Shown: positions 39,051 to 48,596, counted from the first letter of the stretch. The stretch: 64,000 nt of DNA from an uncultured Marinicella sp. (GCA_947502595.1 CANNAM010000015.1:1-64000); one strand, 5' to 3'. Notes: generated by a model from the letters alone, not told the origin. A program made the numbers and translations.

Positions 39051-40045
39051 AAAAGTATAGCTTGACCATGAACGCACGTTTGAGTAAATCGCTGTTGATT
39101 CTGTTACTGATACTGGTGGCGCAACTCAGTGTTGCTGCAAAAAAGAATTTAGAGTTAGAAGCCTTGCGTATTGAATATGATAATTTCATCACAGATATCA
39201 AGTATAAGCCCTATGCTAAAACCGAAAAAATGAACACAAAATCCATCATTGAAGCCTTGTACAATCAACGTGGTAAAGTCAAAGAACATGCAGTTTATAT
39301 GGCCAGAAATTCATTGGTGAAAACCAAGATGGTGGCTGAGTCTGAATACCTGGATGCGCAGTTGGCAGCTGAGGAAGAAACCCTGACCGCCTTGAACCTT
39401 GAAATCTTAAAAACCGAAGCAGCAGTGGCCAGAATGGAGGCTGATCGTGCACAATTACAATTAAGCCTGCAAGCGGAAGAAGTGGCCAGAGAGCGGTTGG
39501 AAAAACAACGCGCTTTAGAGTTGGCTTCACAGATAGCCACTGAAGCTGAAATGACCCAAGCTGAGTTAGAAGCGGCCAAGGATTATGCTGCAGCGCAAAA
39601 GAAAGTTGCCGATCTGGCCAAACAAGAAGCCGATTTGGCGTTCGAAGAAATTGATGCTTTGCGACGACAGCTGGAATCATTGGCAGCGCGTGAGACGGTT
39701 GATGGATTGGTGATGACTTTGGGCGACTTTGTATTTGGCTCAGCTTCAGCTGAAATCAAACAAACTGCGGTTGATAATTTTGATAAAGTCATTGAGTTCA
39801 TCGATGGCTATCCCAATCGAAACATCCGTATTGAAGGTCACACCGACTCATCCGGTAGCGAAAGTTTTAACTTGAATTTATCGCAACAAAGAGCCGAAGC
39901 GGTCAAAGCCTTGTTAGGTGAATACGGTGTTGATACTGCACGGATTGAAGCCGTAGGTATGGGTGAGTCAATGCCTGTCGCAGACAACAACACGGCTGCA
40001 GGCAAAGCCAAGAACCGCCGTGTAGACATCATCATACTCAAATAA
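39047..40045 (+). CDS. OmpA-family protein with periplasmic coiled coil
   Basis: The protein has 332 residues. A signal peptide (LLILLLILVAQLSVAA) is followed by a roughly 180-residue Ala/Glu-rich coiled coil (starting near EYLDAQLAAEEETLTALN). A C-terminal OmpA peptidoglycan-binding domain ends it (FVFGSASAEIKQTAVDNF, RIEGHTDSSGSESFNLNLSQ, RAEAVKALL, GKAKNRRVDIIIL). It has no beta-barrel. It likely links the outer-membrane lipoprotein encoded just upstream to the cell wall. Confidence 0.88.
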   Translation: MKKYSLTMNARLSKSLLILLLILVAQLSVAAKKNLELEALRIEYDNFITDIKYKPYAKTEKMNTKSIIEALYNQRGKVKEHAVYMARNSLVKTKMVAESEYLDAQLAAEEETLTALNLEILKTEAAVARMEADRAQLQLSLQAEEVARERLEKQRALELASQIATEAEMTQAELEAAKDYAAAQKKVADLAKQEADLAFEEIDALRRQLESLAARETVDGLVMTLGDFVFGSASAEIKQTAVDNFDKVIEFIDGYPNRNIRIEGHTDSSGSESFNLNLSQQRAEAVKALLGEYGVDTARIEAVGMGESMPVADNNTAAGKAKNRRVDIIILK

Positions 40046-40073
40046 TCATATATTTATAATTTAAGGGACCCAC

Positions 40074-41450
40074 ATGCAAGTAGTTAATTCAGTGCTCGAC
40101 CTGATAGGTCGCACGCCCATGGTAAAAGTCAATCATTTGGATACCGGTTTATGTGACCTGTACCTGAAATTAGAAAACATGAATCCAGGTGGTTCAATCA
40201 AAGACCGCATTGGCATGACGATGATTGAGGAAGCCGAAAAAGCCGGTCACATCAAGCCAGGTGACACTTTGGTTGAAGGCACTGCTGGCAACACCGGCAT
40301 TGGTTTGGCATTGGTGGCGGCTCAGAAAGGTTATAAACTGATTTTGGTGATTCCTGATAAAATGAGTAAAGAGAAAATCTTTAACCTCAAAGCCATGGGC
40401 GCGGAAATTGTGTTGACCCGCTCAGATGTGGCCAAAGGCCACCCACAGTATTATCAAGATTTGGCGGCCACCATCGCAGAACAAACACCAGGGGCCTATT
40501 TTATCAACCAATTTGCCAACCCTGACAACCCCAAAGCACACTACCAAACCACTGCGCCAGAAATCTTTGAGCAACTTAACGGCGATGTGGATGCCATAGT
40601 GTTCGGTGTCGGTTCCAGCGGTACTGTTACTGGCTTGAGTCAGTATGTACAGGAACATCACCCGAAAACTGAGTTGATTTTGGCTGATCCTGTGGGCAGT
40701 ATTTTGGCTCAATACATCAACGAAGGGGTGCTAAGTGAAGACAGCGGCAGTTGGAAGGTAGAGGGTATTGGTGAGGACTTTTTGCCCAGTATCAGTGACT
40801 TTACCCAAGTGACCAAAGCCTATGCAATCAGTGATGCTGAGAGCTTTGCTGCTGGCAGAGAATTGTTGTGTAAAGAAGGTATTTTGGGTGGCTCTTCAAC
40901 TGGAACATTATTACAAGCGGCTTTGAATTACTGTCAAGCAGCCACTGAACCCAAGAAGGTGGTGGTGTTTGTTTGTGATACCGGTAATAAATACCTGTCG
41001 AAAATGTACAATGACTATTGGATGATGGACAATGGTTACATCGAAACCAAGCAGCATGGTGATTTAAGGGATTTAATTTCACGTCCTTACCAATCGAATG
41101 ACACCATCGTGATGCGCCCCAGTGAGAATCTGGCTACTGTTTATCAGCGCATGAAGTTATATGATGTATCGCAAATGCCGGTAATGGATGGTGATGTTAT
41201 TGTTGGCATCATTGATGAGTCTGATGTGTTGATGAAAGTGTTTGAAAATGCCAAGGCATTCAATGACACCGTTGAATCTGCCATGACCAGTAATTTGGAG
41301 TTTTTGAGCGTCAATACGCCATTGGAACAATTGATGCCAATATTTGATGACGGTAAAGTGGCTATTGTGAAAGACAAAAACCAGTTTTTAGGGCTGATTA
41401 CCCGCATAGATTTGCTCAACTACCTCAGAAGGGTTGATAGCAATCAATAA
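40074..41450 (+). CDS. Cystathionine beta-synthase
   Basis: The enzyme has 458 residues. The PLP-fold type II core (residues about 1-320) has NPGGSIKDRIG (PLP lysine), VEGTAGNTGIGLALVA, and FGVGSSGTVTGLSQY (phosphate loop). Two CBS domains follow at about 335-455 (TIVMRPSENLATVYQRM, MTSNLEFLSVNTPLE). It condenses serine with homocysteine to cystathionine (reverse transsulfuration). There is no N-terminal haem-binding extension. A cysteine synthase-like activity cannot be ruled out from sequence. No cystathionine gamma-lyase gene is adjacent. The long hairpin downstream may end the transcript. Confidence 0.88.
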   Translation: MQVVNSVLDLIGRTPMVKVNHLDTGLCDLYLKLENMNPGGSIKDRIGMTMIEEAEKAGHIKPGDTLVEGTAGNTGIGLALVAAQKGYKLILVIPDKMSKEKIFNLKAMGAEIVLTRSDVAKGHPQYYQDLAATIAEQTPGAYFINQFANPDNPKAHYQTTAPEIFEQLNGDVDAIVFGVGSSGTVTGLSQYVQEHHPKTELILADPVGSILAQYINEGVLSEDSGSWKVEGIGEDFLPSISDFTQVTKAYAISDAESFAAGRELLCKEGILGGSSTGTLLQAALNYCQAATEPKKVVVFVCDTGNKYLSKMYNDYWMMDNGYIETKQHGDLRDLISRPYQSNDTIVMRPSENLATVYQRMKLYDVSQMPVMDGDVIVGIIDESDVLMKVFENAKAFNDTVESAMTSNLEFLSVNTPLEQLMPIFDDGKVAIVKDKNQFLGLITRIDLLNYLRRVDSNQ

Positions 41451-41471
41451 TACTCAGGGTTAAATTGCCTT

Positions 41472-41520
41472 CACATGGGTGCTTTAAGCAATCTTGGCTG
41501 CAGCATAAAGCACCCATGTG
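41472..41520. repeat. Perfect 15-bp inverted repeat (hairpin) after the cystathionine beta-synthase gene
   Basis: CACATGGGTGCTTTA (41472-41486) is followed by a 19-nt spacer and then TAAAGCACCCATGTG (41506-41520), a perfect inverted repeat. Inside the loop GCA/TGC can pair further. No T tract follows on either strand, so it is not a textbook terminator. It could be a factor-assisted terminator, a processing or stability hairpin, or a protein-binding site. Confidence 0.85.
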
Positions 41521-41718
41521 GTTACCGGGCATAGCCATTCCGGAGGGGTGTTTGGTTGATTGAACCATTGTTGTCTGCATTTTAACCAAACAAATCAATA
41601 CAAGCTAACGCTCAAGGGCTAAGCCGTGTAGAATGCGCGGCATAATAACTGTGCAGTAGCTACCCGGCGGCACCAAATCCACCAAATTTATACCATTGAT
41701 ATTACCATTGAGACACAC

Positions 41719-43104
41719 ATGAGCGATCTATCATTTTTTGACTTGCCAATTAAACCGGCTTTATTGAACAACCTGGAATCTTTGGGTTATATGCAGATGA
41801 CAGCAGTGCAAGCCACTGCTTTACCAGAGGTATTGGCTGGTAAGGATGTGATTACGCAGGCCAAAACTGGCTCAGGTAAAACCGCGGTATTTGGTTTAGG
41901 CATACTTAACAAGCTAGACGTCAGTGCGCTCAATGTACAAAGTCTGGTGCTGTGTCCGACCCGTGAGTTGGCTGATCAGGTGGCTGCTGAGCTCAGGCGA
42001 TTGGCACGTGGTATTCCTAATGTGAAAATAATCACTGTCTGTGGTGGCGCATCAACCAGGTCGCAAATCACCTCACTAGAGCATGGTGCTCATGTGGTGA
42101 TAGGTACTCCTGGACGGGTAAAGGATTTGCTGGATCGTGGCGCCTTGTTGCTTGATGCCTTAAAACTGTTTGTTTTGGATGAAGCCGATCGTATGTTGGA
42201 TATGGGTTTTCAAGATGCCTTGGATGAAATCATTGCCTTCATTCCCATGCAACAACAGACCCTGCTGTTCAGCGCCACATACCCAGTAACAATTGCCAGC
42301 ATTGCCAATCGGGTGATGCAACAACCCATTATGCTCAAAATTGAAGGCACTAATGATGCCGTCATTGAACAAAATTTCTATCGGGTCAAAGCCAATCATG
42401 AGCGTTTGGCAGGCATTGAATTGTTGATGTTGGTACACCGCCCTGAACGGGTGCTGATTTTTTGTAACACCAAAGCAGATGTCAAAGCAGTCACCCAAGC
42501 GGTATTGGATTTTGGCTTCAATGCACTGGCATTGCATGGTGACTTGGAACAAAAGGACCGGGACCAAACTTTAATCAGGTTCATCAATAAAAGCACCACT
42601 GTTTTGGTGGCTACAGATGTGGCCGCACGTGGTTTGGATATCGATGATTTAGACATGGTGATTAATTACCATATAGCCAGTGACACCGAGGTGCATTTAC
42701 ACCGCATTGGTAGAACCGGACGCGCAGGTAAACAAGGTGCAGTGCATTCATTTTATGCTGCAAAGGAAAGTTATAAGATGCAACGGTTGTCTGAGTTCTT
42801 GGGCATTCAAATCAGTAACCAACAACTGCCCCAGACAGCTGGCTATCAGAGTAAACCATACAAACCGCCGATGATGACCATCAGACTTTCAGGTGGTAAA
42901 AAAGAGAAGCTCAGGGCAGGTGATGTGTTGGGTGCATTGACCAGTGAAAATGGCATTCATGGCCAACAAGTGGGTAAAATCACATTGTTTGATTACTGTG
43001 CCTATGTGGCGGTTAATCGCGAAGTGGCCACAGTGGCATTGAATAAACTCAGGCATGACAAAATAAAAGGCAAGACTTTCAAAGCTTGGTTGTTGAAAGA
43101 TTGA
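41719..43104 (+). CDS. dbpA: ATP-dependent RNA helicase DbpA
   Basis: The helicase has 461 residues of the DEAD-box class. Motifs are AKTGSGKTAVF (I), PTRELADQV (Ia), LDEADRMLDMG (II), LFSATYP (III), LVATDVAARGLDI (V) and HRIGRTGRAG (VI). Residues about 385-461 are the DbpA RNA-binding domain (TIRLSGGKKEKLRAGDVLGAL, GKITLFDYCAYVAV). In E. coli this domain recognises hairpin 92 of 23S rRNA during 50S assembly. It is convergent with metJ, 1 bp apart. Confidence 0.95.
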   Translation: MSDLSFFDLPIKPALLNNLESLGYMQMTAVQATALPEVLAGKDVITQAKTGSGKTAVFGLGILNKLDVSALNVQSLVLCPTRELADQVAAELRRLARGIPNVKIITVCGGASTRSQITSLEHGAHVVIGTPGRVKDLLDRGALLLDALKLFVLDEADRMLDMGFQDALDEIIAFIPMQQQTLLFSATYPVTIASIANRVMQQPIMLKIEGTNDAVIEQNFYRVKANHERLAGIELLMLVHRPERVLIFCNTKADVKAVTQAVLDFGFNALALHGDLEQKDRDQTLIRFINKSTTVLVATDVAARGLDIDDLDMVINYHIASDTEVHLHRIGRTGRAGKQGAVHSFYAAKESYKMQRLSEFLGIQISNQQLPQTAGYQSKPYKPPMMTIRLSGGKKEKLRAGDVLGALTSENGIHGQQVGKITLFDYCAYVAVNREVATVALNKLRHDKIKGKTFKAWLLKD

Positions 43105-43105
43105 G

Positions 43106-43378
43106 TTATTTGCCTTCTAATTTTTTATCGTAGGTGTGGTTGGTCTTGCTTAAGTCTTCGTCAGTCGGTAACGGCTGTCCAGTGTAGGCATGTAAGAATG
43201 CTTCACACAGCAATTCACTGTTGGTGGCATGCTTTAAATTGTTCACCTGACGACGGGTTCGTTCGTCGGTCAAAATCTTCAGTACTTCAAAAGGAATAGA
43301 TACAGTGATCTTTTTTACTTGCTCACTTTTCTTGCCATGAGGTACATAAGGGTTGATGTATTTGCCATTCCAAGCCAT
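43106..43378 (-). CDS. metJ: Met regulon transcriptional repressor MetJ
   Basis: The protein has 90 residues from the ATG at 43378; upstream in-frame codons to 43507 are not conserved. The start [20 protein letters not shown] and the core [20 protein letters not shown], then [20 protein letters not shown], are nearly identical to E. coli MetJ. They contain the ribbon-helix-helix DNA-binding strand KKITVSIP. It represses methionine genes with S-adenosylmethionine as corepressor. It is about 15 residues shorter at the C-terminus than the E. coli protein. A met-box-like word lies just upstream. Confidence 0.96.
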   Translation of the reverse strand: MAWNGKYINPYVPHGKKSEQVKKITVSIPFEVLKILTDERTRRQVNNLKHATNSELLCEAFLHAYTGQPLPTDEDLSKTNHTYDKKLEGK

Positions 43379-43380
43379 AT

Positions 43381-43388
43381 AAACGTCT
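43381..43388 (-). promoter_or_regulatory. Possible met box upstream of metJ
   Basis: The minus strand reads AGACGTTT two bases upstream of the metJ start, one mismatch from the met box AGACGTCT. MetJ usually binds two or more tandem boxes. The neighbouring 8-mers match poorly, so autoregulation is only suggested. Confidence 0.35.
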
Positions 43389-43588
43389 GATTTAAAAGCA
43401 TACATTTTAACATGTAGGGCGGTTAAGTGATGCCTCAATGAGTTAATTTTTTTTACTGCCCAAAAATAGCTAAGACATTGTGTATTATCGGCCAATGAAC
43501 CACCCATAGATTTCGAATTTGAATATTCCCACTGTATTTAGTTGATGTAGTTGCATACAATAGTCGGGTTTACATATTTGGATGATTG

Positions 43589-44593
43589 ATGAGCACTGTA
43601 TTAACTGGAATAACCACCACTGGATCTCCCCACTTAGGCAATTATGTTGGCGCCATCAAGCCAGCGATTATCAGCAGTCAAGAGACAGACATGAAAAGCT
43701 ATTTCTTTTTAGCCGATCACCATGCCTTAATAAAATGTTGGGAACCAGACCGGATTGCACAATCCACCAAAGAAATTGCCGCCACTTGGTTGGCTTTGGG
43801 TTTGGATACGGATCGAGCGGTGTTTTACCGCCAATCTGATGTACCTGAAATTCCAGAATTGACCTGGTTGTTAACTTGCATGACATCCAAAGGCTTGATG
43901 AATCGCTCTCATGCTTATAAAGCACAAGTTCAAGAAAACACAGAACAGGGCGAGGACGACCCAGACAAGGGTGTAACCATGGGCTTGTTCAGCTACCCAG
44001 TGCTGATGTCAGCCGATATATTGATGTTCAATGCATCCCAAGTGCCAGTTGGTAAGGACCAAACCCAACATTTGGAAATGGCCAGAGACATTGCTGCGCG
44101 CTTCAACCATCACTTTGGTGAGCACTTTGTGATGCCGCAAACGGTGGTTAATGACAATGTTGCGGTTTTACCTGGTTTGGATGGCCGTAAAATGAGCAAA
44201 TCTTATAACAACACCATTCCTTTGTGGCTGCCTGAGAAACAACTCAGAAAGCACATCATGAAGATCAAAACCAACTCATTGGAACCCGGTGAACCGAAAG
44301 ATCCAAACGATTCTTTTGTGTTTGACATCTATAAAGCCTTCGCAACTGAACAGCAGGTTAACGAAATGAAAGCTGAATTTGTGAACGGCATCGCATGGGG
44401 CACTGCCAAACAGATGCTTTTTGAGATGATCAACACAGAATTGCAAGAAGCCCGTGAAAAATACCAAGAGTTGATGTCGAACCCCGATATAATTGAAGCT
44501 GAATTACAAAAGGGTGCCGTCAAGGCTCGAGCGTATGCAACACCATTTTTAGCCAAGTTAAAAGCGGCGGTGGGCATTCGACCGATTAAGTGA
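43589..44593 (+). CDS. trpS: Tryptophan--tRNA ligase
   Basis: The enzyme has 334 residues from the ATG at 43589. It is a class Ic aminoacyl-tRNA synthetase. Motifs are [14 protein letters not shown] (HIGH-type) and [13 protein letters not shown] (KMSKS). [21 protein letters not shown] is the typical Trp/Tyr family stretch. In length it matches the bacterial enzymes. Located after convergent dbpA/metJ, it has its own upstream region of about 80 bp and is followed 49 bp later by a membrane protein gene. Confidence 0.96.
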   Translation: MSTVLTGITTTGSPHLGNYVGAIKPAIISSQETDMKSYFFLADHHALIKCWEPDRIAQSTKEIAATWLALGLDTDRAVFYRQSDVPEIPELTWLLTCMTSKGLMNRSHAYKAQVQENTEQGEDDPDKGVTMGLFSYPVLMSADILMFNASQVPVGKDQTQHLEMARDIAARFNHHFGEHFVMPQTVVNDNVAVLPGLDGRKMSKSYNNTIPLWLPEKQLRKHIMKIKTNSLEPGEPKDPNDSFVFDIYKAFATEQQVNEMKAEFVNGIAWGTAKQMLFEMINTELQEAREKYQELMSNPDIIEAELQKGAVKARAYATPFLAKLKAAVGIRPIK

Positions 44594-44642
44594 ATCAACG
44601 CCTGGTGTAAAACCAGTAACGTTGCATAAAGTGAGGTGAATT

Positions 44643-45629
44643 ATGATTGATTTTAAATTTGGACAAGTGATGTCTACCATGTGGAAAACCAAAGAGTTTG
44701 TTCTGTTTCGGTTTTTGATTTACATGGGCATCACACTGGCTTACATTGTTGGTACTGGTACCGGTGGTGGTATTGGCTATATGTTGGGCAGTGTTGGTGA
44801 TGGTAAGGAAACTGGTTTGTTTTATGGCATGGTCGGCGGGTTTTCTTTGGTCAGTGGCGTGCTGTACTATGTCAGAGAATATGTGTTGTATTTGGTCAAA
44901 GCTGGGCACATTGCTGTGATTGTTAAACACCTTGATGGTGAGCCCATGCCAGAAGGAAAGGGACAGATTAAATACGCCCAAGAAGTGGTCAAAGAACGTT
45001 TTAAAGAGTCATCGGTGTTGTTTGGTGTAGACCAATTAATCAAAGGTGTACTGAAAACCTTCAATCGCATATTTTCAGGCGTGATGGCCTTTTTACCAAT
45101 CATTCCAAAACCGCTGGTGAGTTTCATTAATGGTGTAGTTAATATGTCTTTAACTTATGTAGATGAAGTGATACTGGCCTACTATATTCGCAACAATTCT
45201 CAGAACCCTTGGGAGGACTCCAGAAAAGCTTTGGTGTTGTATGCACAAAACTACAAAACATTCCTTAAAAATGCGGTGTTTTTAACCATCATTACTTGGG
45301 TGTTGTCATTATTGGTGCTGATAGTTGTGTTTGCCCCGCTGGCAGCATTATTGAGTGTGGTTGGTTATGAAGGCAATGTTTGGGTATTGATACTGGCCAT
45401 TGTGACTGCTTGGGGTATCAAGTCTGCTTTGATAGATCCCATAGCGATGACTGCATTGATGCAAGTGTTTTTCAAAGTGACCGAGGGGCAAGTGCCTAAT
45501 CCTGAGTGGGAAGCTAAATTAGAACGTGGTTCTAAAAAGTTTGTGGCCCTGAAAGACAAAGCCCTGGACTGGGGTAAGTCTAAATTCGGTGGTAAAAGCG
45601 AAGCAGCCGCCCAATTAGAAGACAAGTAA
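44643..45629 (+). CDS. Multi-pass membrane protein of unknown function
   Basis: The protein has 328 residues and about five or six predicted membrane segments (LFRFLIYMGITLAYIVGTG, GLFYGMVGGFSLVSGVLYYV, FLTIITWVLSLLVLIVVFAP, WVLILAIVTAWGIKSALI). Between them is an amphipathic region (VKERFKESSVLFGVDQLIKG) and a conserved-looking YVDEVILAYYIRNNSQNPWEDS. The C-terminus is charged (KFVALKDKALDWGKSK). I recognise no family with certainty. A GAGGTGAATT ribosome-binding site precedes the ATG. A strong hairpin lies after the stop. Confidence 0.7.
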   Translation: MIDFKFGQVMSTMWKTKEFVLFRFLIYMGITLAYIVGTGTGGGIGYMLGSVGDGKETGLFYGMVGGFSLVSGVLYYVREYVLYLVKAGHIAVIVKHLDGEPMPEGKGQIKYAQEVVKERFKESSVLFGVDQLIKGVLKTFNRIFSGVMAFLPIIPKPLVSFINGVVNMSLTYVDEVILAYYIRNNSQNPWEDSRKALVLYAQNYKTFLKNAVFLTIITWVLSLLVLIVVFAPLAALLSVVGYEGNVWVLILAIVTAWGIKSALIDPIAMTALMQVFFKVTEGQVPNPEWEAKLERGSKKFVALKDKALDWGKSKFGGKSEAAAQLEDK

Positions 45630-45637
45630 GTACAATC

Positions 45638-45666
45638 AGCAGGCACATGATTGGCATGTGCCTGCT
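45638..45666. repeat. Perfect 12-bp inverted repeat spanning the start of the alkyltransferase-like gene
   Basis: AGCAGGCACATG (45638-45649), a 5-nt loop ATTGG, then CATGTGCCTGCT (45655-45666). The hairpin lies 8 bp after the upstream stop codon and has no T tract. The first possible start of the next gene (TTG, 45651) is in its loop. It may act as a terminator or control access to the downstream start. Confidence 0.85.
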
Positions 45667-45983
45667 CCTGTCCTTTGCAAGATTTTACCCTTAAAGTCAT
45701 CCAAACCATTGCCGCTATACCTGCTGGCAAGGTCGCCACTTATGGACAAATCGCTGCCATGGCAGGCAACCATCGAGCGGCCAGACAAGTTTCTAGGGTA
45801 TTGCACACTTGCAGTCATAAGTATCAGTTGCCTTGGCATCGTGTGATTGGCGCTGCGGGGAAAATCACCTTGCCTAAAGATCATTCAAGTCACTTAAAAC
45901 AAAAGAAAAAATTGCAACAAGAAGGCATTGAATTCGGCTTGAGTGATACAATTGATCTTTCTTTATATCAATGGCCTGGTTGA
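45651..45983 (+). CDS. Alkyltransferase-like protein (ATL, MGMT family)
   Basis: The protein has 110 residues from a TTG at 45651; a TTG at 45675, beyond the hairpin, would give a more typical N-terminus. MGMT-fold signatures are PAGKVATYGQIAAMAG and HRAARQVSRVL (arginine finger). The active-site motif reads PWHRVI, with Trp62 in place of the methyl-accepting Cys of PCHRV. That replacement defines ATL proteins. They bind O6-alkylguanine without repairing it and hand the lesion to nucleotide excision repair. Identification is firm; the exact start is not. Confidence 0.9.
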   Translation: MACACSCPLQDFTLKVIQTIAAIPAGKVATYGQIAAMAGNHRAARQVSRVLHTCSHKYQLPWHRVIGAAGKITLPKDHSSHLKQKKKLQQEGIEFGLSDTIDLSLYQWPG

Positions 45984-46002
45984 GTCAATTTATTAAGTCT
46001 TA

Positions 46003-47307
46003 ATGATTAAAACCAAAGAGTACGTCAAACGCCGCAAACAGCTGATGAAAATAGTGGGTGAGCAATCAATCACCTTACTCAGCAGTCGCCCAGAGCTCAT
46101 TCGCAATGGTGATGTTTTGCATTACTATCGCCAAGACAGTGATTTTTATTATTTAACCGGTTTCAATGAGCCTGATGCCGTGCTGGTCTTGATTCCCAGT
46201 TTAACAGGCCAACAACAAATTTTATTTTGTCGTGAGGCTGACCCCAAAAAAATGTTATGGGACGGGCCTATGCTTGGCACCCAAAGAGCGGTCGATGAAT
46301 GTGGTTTTGATGCAGCTTATGACATCAAAGAAATTGATCGACGTTTGCCTTTGTTGATTCAAGGTTGTGAAAAAATTTGCTTTAAAATAGGTGAGAACGA
46401 TGAATTTGACCAGCGTTTGTCGCAATGGGTTAAAACCATTGAAACGCGCAAAGGCCAAAAATCCAATATTCCTGATGAATTCATGTCGATCAGTCATGTG
46501 CTTCATGACATGCGTTTGTATAAAAGCAATGCGGAAATCAAATGCATGAAGAAAGCGGCAGACATTGCCGCGGGGGCACACATTAGAATGATGCAAAACT
46601 GTCGCCCTGAGCAGTTTGAGTACGAGTTGCAGGCGCATTATGCTTACCACTTAACGGCCAACCAATCGCACAGCAGTTACCCACCAATCATTGGCAGCGG
46701 TGAAAATAACAATACTTTGCATTACATTAATAACAACCAACAAATGCGCAGTGGCGATTTGGTGTTGATAGATGCTGGTGCTGAATACGATTTTTATGCT
46801 TCAGACATCACCCGCACCTTTCCAGTCAATGGCCGATTCACTGCCAGACAAAAAGATTTGTATGCGGTGGTGTTACAAGCCCAAATGGATGCCATTGAGC
46901 AAGTGAAGGTAGGCAATCACTGGAATGAGTTCCATGATGCAGCAGTTAAAACCATCAGCCAAGGCCTGTTGGATTTAAAAATCCTCAAAGGCACATTAGA
47001 GCAAGTCTTGGAAGAAAAAACCTACGCTGCATTTTATATGCACATGACCGGTCATTGGTTGGGCTTGGATGTGCATGATGTAGGTGATTATCGGGTGGAT
47101 GATTTGTGGGTTGAACTAGAAGAAAATATGGTGCTGACAGTTGAACCAGGTATTTACATCAGCGAACACTCCAACGCACCCAAAGTCTGGCGTGGTATGG
47201 GGGTCAGAATTGAAGACGATATACAGGTGAAGATAAAAGGTCCTGTGGTTTTAAGTAATAAAGCGCCTAAAACCATTGATGAAATTGAACATACAATGAA
47301 AGGTTAA
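46003..47307 (+). CDS. pepP: Xaa-Pro aminopeptidase (aminopeptidase P)
   Basis: The enzyme has 434 residues, like E. coli PepP (441). The N-terminal domain has YYRQDSDFYYLTGFNEPDAVL. The pita-bread catalytic domain has metal ligands in LVLIDAGAEYDFYASDITRTFP (two Asp), MTGHWLGLDVHDVGDY (His), TVEPGIYI (Glu) and GVRIEDDIQV (Glu). It removes an N-terminal residue before proline. It is followed 5 bp later by a secreted amidohydrolase, probably in one transcript. Confidence 0.95.
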   Translation: MIKTKEYVKRRKQLMKIVGEQSITLLSSRPELIRNGDVLHYYRQDSDFYYLTGFNEPDAVLVLIPSLTGQQQILFCREADPKKMLWDGPMLGTQRAVDECGFDAAYDIKEIDRRLPLLIQGCEKICFKIGENDEFDQRLSQWVKTIETRKGQKSNIPDEFMSISHVLHDMRLYKSNAEIKCMKKAADIAAGAHIRMMQNCRPEQFEYELQAHYAYHLTANQSHSSYPPIIGSGENNNTLHYINNNQQMRSGDLVLIDAGAEYDFYASDITRTFPVNGRFTARQKDLYAVVLQAQMDAIEQVKVGNHWNEFHDAAVKTISQGLLDLKILKGTLEQVLEEKTYAAFYMHMTGHWLGLDVHDVGDYRVDDLWVELEENMVLTVEPGIYISEHSNAPKVWRGMGVRIEDDIQVKIKGPVVLSNKAPKTIDEIEHTMKG

Positions 47308-47312
47308 AAGCA

Positions 47313-48596
47313 ATGATAAGTACACACAATACCCTCAAAAGCCTGCTGGTCTTAGGTCTGTTCGGCAGTCAGTCAGTGGCGGCACTGAACATCCATTGTG
47401 GCCATGTTTTTGATGCCAACAAAGCCAGCATGTTAAGCAATCAAATCATTCAAGTTGAAAATGAACGCATTGTTGCTTTGGCGGCTTACAGCAACCAAAC
47501 TGTTGACTTAGATTATTCTCAACAGTATTGTCTGCCAGGTTTGATCGATATGCATACCCACATCACCCACGAGAGCAGCGCCACTCGATATTTGGAACGG
47601 TTTCAGCACGATGCAGCTGATGTGGCGTTCAATGCCACGGTGTTTGCCAAACGCACTTTAGCGGCTGGTTTCACCACCATCAGAGATCTGGGTGATGAGT
47701 TCAATGTATCGGTGGCGCTAAAAAACGCCATCAATCAAGGTAAGGTTGCGGGACCCAGAATATTCACTGCCGCCAAATCACTCGCCACCACTGGCGGCCA
47801 TGCTGATCCAAGCAACGGTCATCGCGATGGTTTATTCCCTCATACCACCCCTGAACATGGTGTGTTGAACGGTTCCAGTGATGCAATGCGCGCGGTCAGA
47901 CAGCGTTACAAAGACGGTGCAGATTTAATCAAGATCACTGCAACAGCTGGGGTTTTAAGTCAGGCTGCCAGTGGTGACAACACCCAATTCAGCGAATCAG
48001 AACTGGCTGCGGTGATAGCCACTGCCAAAGACTATGGCTTCAAAGTCGCGGCCCACGCGCATGGCAAAGCGGGAATGTTGCGTGCAATCAAAGCCGGTGT
48101 GGCCAGTATTGAACACGGCACATATTTAGATGATGAAGTCATTAGGGCAATGAAACAGCAGGGGACTTATTTGGTGCCCACTTTAATCGCCGGTAATTGG
48201 GTCAGTGAGAAATCTAAAATTGATGGTTTTTTCCCAGCCGTTGTGGCTAAAAAAGCCGCCACCATCGGGCCTTTGTTGGCTGGTTCTTTCAAGCGCGCCC
48301 ATACAGCCGGGGTTAAGATTGCTTTTGGTACCGACAGCGGTGTTTCTGAGCATGGCAGGAATGGTGAGGAGTTTGCTTTGATGGTTGATAATGGCATGAC
48401 AGCTGCAGCAGCGCTGCAAGCGGCGATGGTACATGCTGCTGAGTTGTTAGGGCAAGCTGATCAATTGGGGCAAATCAAAGCAGGTTTCTATGCTGATTTG
48501 GTGGTGGTTGACAGCAATCCATTGGTTGATATCAATGTGATGACTGAGATTAAAACAGTCATTAAAGGTGGTCAAATAGCCAAAACCACTGATTGA
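47313..48596 (+). CDS. Exported amidohydrolase (imidazolonepropionase / Xaa-Pro dipeptidase-like)
   Basis: The protein has 427 residues. A signal peptide ends near SQSVAALN. The amidohydrolase barrel has GLIDMHTHITHES (HxH metal pair), DLIKITATAGV (possible bridging Lys), VAAHAHGKAG (His), SIEHGTYLDDE (His) and IAFGTDSGVSEHG (Asp). Such exported members act on dipeptides or cyclic amides. Its position behind pepP makes a proline-dipeptide substrate plausible, but this is inference. Confidence 0.82.
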   Translation: MISTHNTLKSLLVLGLFGSQSVAALNIHCGHVFDANKASMLSNQIIQVENERIVALAAYSNQTVDLDYSQQYCLPGLIDMHTHITHESSATRYLERFQHDAADVAFNATVFAKRTLAAGFTTIRDLGDEFNVSVALKNAINQGKVAGPRIFTAAKSLATTGGHADPSNGHRDGLFPHTTPEHGVLNGSSDAMRAVRQRYKDGADLIKITATAGVLSQAASGDNTQFSESELAAVIATAKDYGFKVAAHAHGKAGMLRAIKAGVASIEHGTYLDDEVIRAMKQQGTYLVPTLIAGNWVSEKSKIDGFFPAVVAKKAATIGPLLAGSFKRAHTAGVKIAFGTDSGVSEHGRNGEEFALMVDNGMTAAAALQAAMVHAAELLGQADQLGQIKAGFYADLVVVDSNPLVDINVMTEIKTVIKGGQIAKTTD

